12,193 nt of DNA. Source: Nitrospirota bacterium. Lineage in GTDB: Bacteria; Nitrospirota; Thermodesulfovibrionia; Thermodesulfovibrionales; SM23-35. The notes beneath the pieces were generated by a model. That model saw nothing but the letters and a program-made list of their open reading frames with translations. It was not told the DNA's origin and searched no databases. Below, one piece after another: positions 1 through 5,984 of the stretch. Location: positions 1-12,193 of the forward strand of contig JAOUJR010000021.1 of NCBI GenBank assembly GCA_029883145.1, in the 5' to 3' direction. Position 1 is the stretch's first letter; each line of letters begins with the position of its first letter. The position numbers and the translations under genes were made by a program.

Positions 1-800
1 AAGCCACTGCCCAAGATATCTTCACCAAGAAGACCTGCCTCTGTAGCCTGGTCTATTGCTTTCTGCAGACGTTCAACAGCAATGGTGTAATCAGTTCTCA
101 CGTAAATATATCCCTTGGTTGCACCTATAGCTCTCGCACCGATTATCATTCCCTCAATGATTTCATGTGGATCTGATTCCATTAAAGCCCTATCCCCATC
201 CTTAATGGCAGCAGAACCATTACACAACATGTATTTCTGTCCTGAATCCATCTTTGCACATACTTCCCATTTCACACCTACTGGAAAACCAGCACCGCCT
301 CTTCCCCTAATGCCTGAATCTTTTACAACTTTAATTATTTCTTCAGGGGTCATCTCCGTCAGTGCCTTTGCCGCAGCCGAATAACCGTCTCTTGCAATGT
401 ATTCTTCAATCTTATCCGGATCAATGAGTCCTTTATTCCTTAATACCCTCAGAACCTGGTGTTTAAAAAATGGTATTTCACTCATGCGCGGAATAGCCAA
501 TCTTTCCACAGGTTCTTTATACATAAATTTCTCAACAGGCCTTCCTTTTAGGAAATGCTCTTCTACTAAAAAGGGAACATCTTCAATCTTTATATTTTCA
601 TAGAAGATTTCTTCTGGATACACAGTAATAATTGGCCCACGGGTACAGACACCGGCGCACCCTGCAAGAACTACCGTTACTTCGTCTTCGAGTTTCCACT
701 TTTTCAATTCTTCCTGAAGGGCGTTCTTCACTTTAAGAGACTTGGCTCCAACACAGCCACTTCCTGCGCATACCATTAGGTTTGTACGAGATTTTTTCAT
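1..800 (-). CDS. HndC/NuoF-like flavoprotein subunit, 5' part only (runs off left edge); NADH-loop motif missing
   Basis: The first 266 residues are present and the gene continues past base 1. ATG at 800-798 follows an AGAGGAG ribosome site. Residues 1-95 form a thioredoxin-like [2Fe-2S] ferredoxin domain with C11, C16, C48 and C52, the N-terminal extension that separates HndC/HydB proteins from plain NuoF. From about residue 140 the NuoF core starts. The FMN glycine loop GRGGAGF (166-172) is present, as are KW (177-178) and GYIYVR (230-235). Where NuoF has NADEG(D/E)PG, this protein reads CNGSAAIKDGDR (193-204), so the acidic residues that contact NADH are absent and the loop is two residues shorter. 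Family knowledge: HndC or HydB carries FMN and iron-sulfur clusters in cytoplasmic bifurcating hydrogenases or formate dehydrogenases. Inference: this copy probably passes electrons without normal NAD(H) binding. It is last in the visible operon; a catalytic subunit may follow outside the window. The C-terminal clusters cannot be seen. Confidence 0.9.
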   Translation of the reverse strand, partial: MKKSRTNLMVCAGSGCVGAKSLKVKNALQEELKKWKLEDEVTVVLAGCAGVCTRGPIITVYPEEIFYENIKIEDVPFLVEEHFLKGRPVEKFMYKEPVERLAIPRMSEIPFFKHQVLRVLRNKGLIDPDKIEEYIARDGYSAAAKALTEMTPEEIIKVVKDSGIRGRGGAGFPVGVKWEVCAKMDSGQKYMLCNGSAAIKDGDRALMESDPHEIIEGMIIGARAIGATKGYIYVRTDYTIAVERLQKAIDQATEAGLLGEDILGSG

Positions 801-873
801 GCCTACTCTCCTCTATAGAAATTCAAATAAAGAAATTCCATAATTATTAATCTTGTCCTATTCATTTTGAATT

Positions 874-1257
874 TTAGTATGTTGTCTCACTTCCGAGTAC
901 CAGAGCATATTTTTCTACAGGTTTACCACCCATGATGTGCTCTTTAAATATTTCTTTTACCTTCGTCGCATTCAGGTCACAGTATTTGATGGGTGGCTCG
1001 TTGACTATCTCCACAGTAATCATAGGTTCACGTGAACAGAGCCCTGCACAGCCTGAAGTCGTCACGATAACATCTTCCACATTCGCATTAGCAATTTCAT
1101 CCATTACAGTGGTCATGACATCCCTTGCCCCTGCGGCGATTCCGCATGTCCCCATATGTACTGTAACCTTTGCCCTATGGCCTCCTTGCCTGAGTGTAAA
1201 GGCTGCTTGTTGTTTTTCTTTAATTTTCTTTAAATCATCTATTGTCAATCTAGCCAT
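874..1257 (-). CDS. hndB: HndB-like (2Fe-2S) thioredoxin-fold ferredoxin subunit
   Basis: This 127-residue protein matches the small HndB-type subunit of NADP-reducing hydrogenases and related complexes. It resembles the ferredoxin domain at the start of the next gene (HMGTCGIAAGA near residues 34-44, then GCAGLC at 69-74). The cysteines are C38, C70, C74 and C93, enough for one [2Fe-2S] cluster, although the spacing of the first and last differs from NuoE. The C-terminal pattern of an EH-x-x-GGKPVEKY stretch is shared with the HndC-like neighbour (EHFLKGRPVEKF), pointing to common ancestry. The start at 1257 follows a near-perfect AAGGAGGT ribosome site. It lies 15 bp after the receiver-NuoE gene and 73 bp before the HndC-like gene, so it is co-transcribed. 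The likely role is an electron-relay subunit in the cytoplasmic complex; the real partner enzyme is not visible. Confidence 0.88.
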   Translation of the reverse strand: MARLTIDDLKKIKEKQQAAFTLRQGGHRAKVTVHMGTCGIAAGARDVMTTVMDEIANANVEDVIVTTSGCAGLCSREPMITVEIVNEPPIKYCDLNATKVKEIFKEHIMGGKPVEKYALVLGSETTY

Positions 1258-1272
1258 TTTCTTACCTCCTTA

Positions 1273-2163
1273 TTAGGTTGTTTCTTTACTTACTGGTCTG
1301 TATTCGTCAAGAATTTGCGCTACTTTCTTTGGTTCTAAAGTACCATGTGTATCTTGGTCTATAACCATGACAGGTGCAAGACCACACGCACCGAGGCAGC
1401 GTACAGACTCCATAGAAAATCTCTTGTCATCAGTTATTCCACCCATTTCTATCTTTAACTCTTCTTTGAGCTTGTTTACTACTGCCTCAATCCCCTTTAC
1501 ATAGCAGGCAGTTCCAAGACAGACCTTTACAATATGCTCTCCCCTCGGTTTCATCGAGAAGAAGGAATAGAAAGAAACAATACTGTGTACATCCGCTGTA
1601 GATACATTCAGTCCTCTTGCTATTCTTTTCTGTATTATGGGAGGAAGATAACCAACGATTTCCTGAGCTCGCTGAAGGACTGGTATTGTATTGCCGGGTT
1701 TACCTTTATAGTCTTTAATAACCCTGTCCAATTCACCAATCATCGACGGCGGAAACTCTTCCTTAGGTATCTCTTCTGCCAGCACTTTACCTTTCATCCA
1801 ATCAAATGCCCTGTGTGTAACATCGAGCAGTACAGCCGGAGTAAAGGGCTTCGGCACATAGTCAATGATCCCCAGTTCAAGAGCATCCTTAATTGTCTCC
1901 TGTGACGGATAACCAGTAATGACTACGATCCCGGTTTCCGGTCTTGATTTTCTTATCCATCTCATCAGTGTGATACCATCTACCTCAGGCATCTTCAGGT
2001 CTGTCAAGACAAGATTATAGTTTTTCTGTTCCATCATGAGTATGGCTTCTCTCCCGCCACTCGCACCCTCAACATCATAACCTTCAGCACCAAGAATTCT
2101 TTTCGTACTCCTGATTACTATAGGCTCATCGTCAACTACCAGTATTTTAATATTGTCAGCCAT
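1273..2163 (-). CDS. Response-regulator receiver fused to NuoE/HndA-type [2Fe-2S] subunit
   Basis: This is a 296-residue two-domain protein. Residues 1-120 are a CheY-type receiver: the acidic pair D11-D12, phospho-acceptor D55 (LTDLKMP), T83 (ITGY) and K105 (PKPF) are all present. A linker of about 20 residues leads to a complete NuoE/HndA domain (about 140-290) with C215, C220, C256 and C260 in the C-x4-C ... C-x3-C order that ligates the N1a-type [2Fe-2S] cluster. NuoE is normally about 150-170 residues with no receiver. I chose ATG at 2163 rather than the TTG six bases upstream because AGGAGGG lies 7 bases before the ATG and only 1 base before the TTG. It is followed by HndB-like and HndC-like genes, the usual hndABC order, so it takes the HndA position. 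Inference: phosphorylation of D55 could gate electron flow through this cluster. There is no DNA-binding domain. Confidence 0.95.
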   Translation of the reverse strand: MADNIKILVVDDEPIVIRSTKRILGAEGYDVEGASGGREAILMMEQKNYNLVLTDLKMPEVDGITLMRWIRKSRPETGIVVITGYPSQETIKDALELGIIDYVPKPFTPAVLLDVTHRAFDWMKGKVLAEEIPKEEFPPSMIGELDRVIKDYKGKPGNTIPVLQRAQEIVGYLPPIIQKRIARGLNVSTADVHSIVSFYSFFSMKPRGEHIVKVCLGTACYVKGIEAVVNKLKEELKIEMGGITDDKRFSMESVRCLGACGLAPVMVIDQDTHGTLEPKKVAQILDEYRPVSKETT

Positions 2164-2203
2164 CAGCAATCCCTCCTTTTGTTCTTTATATCACAAAATT
2201 TAT

Positions 2204-3655
2204 CTAAATCGCTTTCGCTAAATTACTCACGTCCCAGTATTTCCATTTGAGATATTCATTAGTTGCCCTTGCTGCCTTTCTTCCTGCGCCCATCGCCAGG
2301 ATAACTGTTGCAGCACCTGTAACAATATCTCCGCCTGCAAAGACACCCCGTTTCGAGGTCATGCCTGTCGCTTCTTCAGCGATAATATAACCCCTCTTGT
2401 TGAGTTTTAGATCAGTCGTTGTTTTCGTTAAAAGCGGGTTTGCCTTTGTCCCGAGCGCAGGGATTGCAATATCAATCTCCATCTGGAATTCACTTCCTTT
2501 TATTACAACTGGTTTTCTCCTGCCAGACTCATCAGGTTCTCCCAATTCCATCTTTACACATTCAACCGCACAGACATTCCCCTTACCATCGTCAATATAC
2601 CTCGTTGGATTGGTGAGAAGTAAGAATTCTATGCCCTCCTCATGCGCATGGTGGACTTCCGCCTTTCTTGCGGGCATTTCAACTTCGGAACGTCTGTAGA
2701 TGAGATATACCTTTTCTGCACCAAGTCTCATTGCTATCCTTGCAGAATCCATTGCAACATTTCCACCACCAACTACTGCGACTCTTTTTCCTTTTTTTAT
2801 CGGTGTGTCATAATTTGGGAAAAGATATGACTTCATGAGATTTGACCTTGTTAAAAATTCATTTGCTGAGTACACACCATTAAGATTCTCCCCTGGTATT
2901 CCCATGAACATGGGTAACCCAGCACCTATACAAATAAAACAGGCATCGTATCCATATTCATTAAATAATTCATCAATAGTAAAAAGTTTTCCGATCACTG
3001 CATTCACGACGAGCTCAACTCCCAGCTTTTTAATGTAGTCAACTTCCCGCGCAACGATTTGCTTTGGAAGTCTGAACTCTGGTATTCCATAAATCAATAC
3101 CCCTCCTGCTTTATGCAGTGCTTCAAAGAGGGTAACCTGATGCCCTGACATTGCTAAATCAGCTGCACACGTTAACCCGCCTGGTCCCGAACCTATTACC
3201 GCTATTTTTCTCCCTGTTGGTTTCGGTTTCTCAGGGATCATCACCTCACCTTTTTCAGCCTCATAATCAGCAACAAACCTTTCAAGGTTACCTATTGCTA
3301 CAGGCTCTCCTTTCTTTCCCACAATGCATCCCGATTCACATTGAACCTCTTGAGGACATACCCTCCCGCATACAGCAGGCAATGCATTTGTCTCCTTCAC
3401 TTTATAGGCAGCTTCTAAGAATTTTCCTTCTTTCACAAGCTTTAAAAATCCAGGAATATCTACTTCTACCGGGCAATAGTCAACACAGGTTGGTCTTTTG
3501 CATGATAAACATCTTGTTGCTTCTTCAACTGCTTCTTCAGGAGAATAGCCATGGGGAACCTCATTGAAATTTTTAATCCTCTCAAGAGGCGGTTGTTCCC
3601 TCATTTTTACTTTAATCTTTTTTTTCTGTTCTTTCTTCTCCTCTTGCTCTTCCAT
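2204..3655 (-). CDS. nfnB: NfnB-like NADPH:ferredoxin oxidoreductase / GltD-family flavoprotein
   Basis: This 483-residue protein belongs to the family of the glutamate synthase small subunit and NfnB/SudA. After a Lys/Glu-rich tail (1-18) come eight cysteines for two [4Fe-4S] clusters: C49, C52, C57, C61, then C96, C100, C106, C110. An FAD Rossmann motif GSGPGG follows at 155-160, then an NADP(H) Rossmann motif VVGGGNVAMDSAR at 294-306, and the C-terminal FAD motif GVFAGGDIVTGAATV at 437-451. Known role: NfnB holds the bifurcating FAD and two [4Fe-4S] clusters, binds NADPH and exchanges electrons with ferredoxin. The adjacent nfnA-like gene (22 bp gap) supports Nfn rather than GltD, and no glutamate synthase large subunit is visible. 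It starts at ATG 3655 with GGAGG 8 bases upstream. Sulfide dehydrogenase (SudAB) activity is an alternative that sequence alone cannot exclude. Confidence 0.92.
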   Translation of the reverse strand: MEEQEEKKEQKKKIKVKMREQPPLERIKNFNEVPHGYSPEEAVEEATRCLSCKRPTCVDYCPVEVDIPGFLKLVKEGKFLEAAYKVKETNALPAVCGRVCPQEVQCESGCIVGKKGEPVAIGNLERFVADYEAEKGEVMIPEKPKPTGRKIAVIGSGPGGLTCAADLAMSGHQVTLFEALHKAGGVLIYGIPEFRLPKQIVAREVDYIKKLGVELVVNAVIGKLFTIDELFNEYGYDACFICIGAGLPMFMGIPGENLNGVYSANEFLTRSNLMKSYLFPNYDTPIKKGKRVAVVGGGNVAMDSARIAMRLGAEKVYLIYRRSEVEMPARKAEVHHAHEEGIEFLLLTNPTRYIDDGKGNVCAVECVKMELGEPDESGRRKPVVIKGSEFQMEIDIAIPALGTKANPLLTKTTTDLKLNKRGYIIAEEATGMTSKRGVFAGGDIVTGAATVILAMGAGRKAARATNEYLKWKYWDVSNLAKAI

Positions 3656-3677
3656 TTATTTAACCTCCATCTTTCTC

Positions 3678-4565
3678 TCACATCTTTCCGCTATACATAT
3701 CCATTGCGACCTTCTCCTCAACAAGATACATCTGCAGTCTCTTCATGAGCAGATCAAAATCAACCTTGTGACCATCAAACTCCGGACCATCGACACAGGC
3801 AAACTTTGTTTCTCCTCCCACTTCTACTCTGCATGCGCCACACATCCCTGTCCCGTCCACCATAATTGAATTCAGGCTCACTATCGTTTTTACATTGAAC
3901 TTTTCAGTTGTTTTACATACGAATTTCATCATAATGGGAGGTCCGATAGCAATTACCAAATTCACACTGGGATCTTGCACTGCTTCACGGTCTTCGAAAG
4001 ACGGAACATGTTTTTTAGTTGCCTTCATCTGATCTCCCTTAAGAATTTCTTCCAGTGGTATAGTGACAACTCCCTTTCTGCCATAAGAGCCATCGTCTGT
4101 GGTGACAATGAGTTCATCTGATACCTTACGCATCTTGTCTTCCCAGAAAAGGAGGTCCTTTGACCTCGCACCAATAATTGAGATGATTTTGTTGCCTGCC
4201 TCTTTTAATGCCTTTGTAATCGGATATACAGGCGCAATCCCAACCCCACCCCCCACACAGACAACCTTTCCAAAATTTTCTATATGTGAAGGATTCCCCA
4301 GCGGACCAATCACATCGGACAGATAATCGCCTTCATTTAATGTGCCGAGGTGATATGTTGTCTTTCCAACTTTCTGAAAAACAGAAGTGATCGTTCCTTT
4401 GTCTCTATCAAAATCAGCGATAGTTAATGGAATACGCTCTCCTTCCTCGTGAATTTTAAGGATGAAAAAATTACCCGGCTTCGCCTTCTTTGCGATATGT
4501 TTTGCGTCAATCTCGAACAAGGTTATCACTTCTGAGAGCTCTTCCTTCTTTAAAATCTTAAACAT
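3678..4565 (-). CDS. nfnA: NfnA-like ferredoxin-NAD(P) reductase subunit (FAD, [2Fe-2S])
   Basis: This 295-residue protein has the ferredoxin-reductase plan of NfnA/SudB and dihydroorotate dehydrogenase electron-transfer subunits. The FAD-binding RIPLTIAD lies at 44-51, the nucleotide-binding GGGVGIAP at 105-112, and the second half of the NAD domain at about 202-212 (VNLVIAIGPPI). The C-terminal [2Fe-2S] site shows D237, C242, C245 and C257 in DGTGMCGACR ... FACVDGPEFDG. An aspartate as fourth ligand is the NfnA signature, recalled from the known Nfn structures. A charged stretch at about 177-200 lies between the two halves of the nucleotide domain and looks like a modest insertion. ATG at 4565 is preceded by GGGGGGAG. 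It sits directly before nfnB in the same operon. Role: NAD(H) site of the cytoplasmic transhydrogenase, coupling NADH and ferredoxin to NADPH. SudB is the alternative name. Confidence 0.92.
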   Translation of the reverse strand: MFKILKKEELSEVITLFEIDAKHIAKKAKPGNFFILKIHEEGERIPLTIADFDRDKGTITSVFQKVGKTTYHLGTLNEGDYLSDVIGPLGNPSHIENFGKVVCVGGGVGIAPVYPITKALKEAGNKIISIIGARSKDLLFWEDKMRKVSDELIVTTDDGSYGRKGVVTIPLEEILKGDQMKATKKHVPSFEDREAVQDPSVNLVIAIGPPIMMKFVCKTTEKFNVKTIVSLNSIMVDGTGMCGACRVEVGGETKFACVDGPEFDGHKVDFDLLMKRLQMYLVEEKVAMDMYSGKM

Positions 4566-4675
4566 GATGTTCTCCCCCCAATCTTCAATTTTTCACCTAA
4601 TGGCCTCGCTCCCACCTCATATGCAATTTTTCCACACATTGTTCCTTTATTGCTCTCCATACTATTTATCAACTC

Positions 4676-5446
4676 CTACGTTAGTGTTACTGGTTGAACT
4701 CTCACTAACCACAGGAGCCAGCCCTCGCTCAGATTGTCACGTATGAGAGCACTCATCGCCTCATTTGCCTGATTGTTAATCTCTTTTACCACACCTGTCA
4801 TCGGAGAAACAATTTCGTGTGTATCACCTCTACTGCTTGATACCGTGGCAAAAGGAACCCCGGCGACAAGAGTAGTAAGCCCTTTCTGTATGTCAATATA
4901 CAAGAGTTCGGCTGCAAGGAGCCAATATCTCACATCACAACCAACTTCCCATATATTTTCTTTAATCGGCCTTGCCCATGTCCCTTCTTTATAAAATATC
5001 ACTGGATTTTCTTTATCTCTTAAAGGGGTTATATAGTTTCTGAACTCGTCTATAAATGACTGCCTCAGTATCCAGCCTTTCTTATCAAAAATCTTCTTTG
5101 CAACATTTATCATAAATTCAGGCGTGAATGGCTTTTCAATATATTCAAATACCCCAAGCTTGACTGATTCTTTCGCATCCTCCAAATTTGGGTACCCTGT
5201 AATGATAACCACATCTAACTTTGGCTGGATAATCTTTGTTTCTTTTATTACCGTCATTCCATCAACATCTGGAAGCCTTATATCAGATATTAGTAGATCA
5301 AATTCCTCGCTCCCGATTCTCTTTAGGGCCTCTTTCCCCTTGTCAACTGTTATGATAGTATAGCCCTCGGCTCCAAGCACCCTTTTAACGCTCAGGGTTA
5401 CAACAGGGTCATCATCTAATACTAATATCTTCCCCTTTTTTTCCAT
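4676..5446 (-). CDS. Response-regulator receiver fused to a lipoyl-lysine-lacking GcvH-like domain
   Basis: This is a 256-residue two-domain protein. Residues 1-120 are a receiver with D11-D12-D13, phospho-acceptor D55 (ISDIRLP), T83 and K105 (EKPF). Residues about 145-252 resemble glycine cleavage H protein: the hammerhead is recognisable in GVPFATV, IVSPMTGVVKEIN and the ending LSEGWLLWLVRVQP. In true H protein the first turn carries the lipoylated lysine in ESVKA. Here the aligned stretch is SSSRGDTHE (203-211), with Gly at the lysine position and no lysine in the turn, so standard lipoylation is not expected. No gcvT or gcvP is nearby. ATG at 5446 has GGAGG 6 bases upstream. It lies between a stand-alone receiver and nfnA, and probably has its own promoter near 5530-5558. 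A role as phosphorylation-dependent binding partner of the Nfn-Hnd complex is inference. Confidence 0.9.
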   Translation of the reverse strand: MEKKGKILVLDDDPVVTLSVKRVLGAEGYTIITVDKGKEALKRIGSEEFDLLISDIRLPDVDGMTVIKETKIIQPKLDVVIITGYPNLEDAKESVKLGVFEYIEKPFTPEFMINVAKKIFDKKGWILRQSFIDEFRNYITPLRDKENPVIFYKEGTWARPIKENIWEVGCDVRYWLLAAELLYIDIQKGLTTLVAGVPFATVSSSRGDTHEIVSPMTGVVKEINNQANEAMSALIRDNLSEGWLLWLVRVQPVTLT

Positions 5447-5529
5447 ACCTTGCCTCCAGTATAAAGTATTGTTATATACCGCCGAGTCATATGTGCCTTC
5501 ACCTCTCGGAATCTATTTAACTCATCGCT

Positions 5530-5558
5530 ATTTTAGAAAGACAGTATAAATTAATCAA
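5530..5558 (-). promoter_or_regulatory. Candidate internal sigma70-type promoter for the receiver-H-like/nfn/hnd part
   Basis: Reading leftward on the minus strand, TTGATT (5558-5553) and TAAAAT (5535-5530) are separated by exactly 17 bases. The expected start of transcription is near 5523, leaving a leader of about 77 bases before the ATG at 5446. The 136-bp gap holding it is the largest within the minus-strand operon. This would let nfn/hnd expression be set separately from the kinase. It is a consensus match only. Confidence 0.45.
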
Positions 5559-5570
5559 TTCATTTATACT
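5543..5570. repeat. Perfect 9-bp inverted repeat overlapping the internal promoter
   Basis: AGTATAAAT (5543-5551) and ATTTATACT (5562-5570) are exact reverse complements with a 10-base AT-rich centre. The repeat covers the -35 element and part of the spacer of the candidate promoter at 5530-5558. That geometry fits a repressor operator. Low complexity in an AT-rich spacer is the alternative. Confidence 0.5.
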
Positions 5571-5582
5571 ATAAACTCTATT

Positions 5583-5954
5583 CTAAACCTTCTGGCTAAT
5601 AGCCTTTTTTATTACTGACATAATACCATCGGGTGTAAAGGGCTTTTCAATATAATCGAATGCACCAAGCTTTATAGAAGAAACAGCCGAAGCAATGGCA
5701 CTATATCCTGTGATGATGATCACGACAACATCAGGCCATCTTTCCTTGATTTTTTTCAGGACTTCCATCCCGTCCATGTCAGGCATCTTGACGTCTATCA
5801 AGGCAACGTGGAACAATTCGTTTTCGAGCATCTTCAGCCCCTCTACTCCGCTTTTCGCGGTCTTTACATCATAACCCTCGGGAGTAAGAGCCCGATGGCA
5901 GCTCATTAACACTATATCTTCATCGTCTATGACTAAAATCTTTCCCTTACTCAT
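5583..5954 (-). CDS. Stand-alone CheY-like response-regulator receiver
   Basis: This 123-residue protein is a single receiver domain with no output domain. The acidic pocket D10-D11, phospho-acceptor D54 (LIDVKMP), a threonine in ITGY and a lysine in EKPF are all in place. I chose ATG at 5954 because GTGGAG ends 6 bases upstream; an in-frame GTG at 5966 lies inside that ribosome site and has none of its own. It begins 30 bp after the kinase stop codon and is the natural first phosphate acceptor of that kinase. Its closest visible relatives are the receivers of the two fusion proteins in the same operon; all three share the ITGY and KPFTP blocks, which suggests local duplication. Single-domain receivers act by protein contact or as phosphate sinks and shuttles. 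Which applies here is unknown. Confidence 0.93.
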   Translation of the reverse strand: MSKGKILVIDDEDIVLMSCHRALTPEGYDVKTAKSGVEGLKMLENELFHVALIDVKMPDMDGMEVLKKIKERWPDVVVIIITGYSAIASAVSSIKLGAFDYIEKPFTPDGIMSVIKKAISQKV

Positions 5955-5984
5955 GATGAACTCCACTTATATATTGTTGCTTAT

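Noticed and set aside
801..873. Gap between the HndB-like and HndC-like genes, with a direct repeat of AGAAATTC
   Set aside because: Only two 8-base copies in an AT-rich spacer. No promoter, hairpin or terminator that I could support.
3151..3869. Plus-strand open frames opposite nfnB and nfnA (up to about 138 codons)
   Set aside because: They lie antisense to well-recognised genes, with low-complexity Leu/Ser-rich translations and no known motifs.
4676..5446. Annotating the H-like gene as a functional glycine cleavage H protein
   Set aside because: The lipoyl lysine is missing, the protein carries a receiver, and no gcvT or gcvP is present.
5422..5490. 22-codon minus-strand frame (MTRRYITILYTGGK...) in the leader of the receiver-H-like gene, with AAGG 5 bases upstream
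   Set aside because: It is short, overlaps the start of the real gene out of frame, and shows no attenuator-like codon run or following hairpin. Not enough to call a leader peptide.
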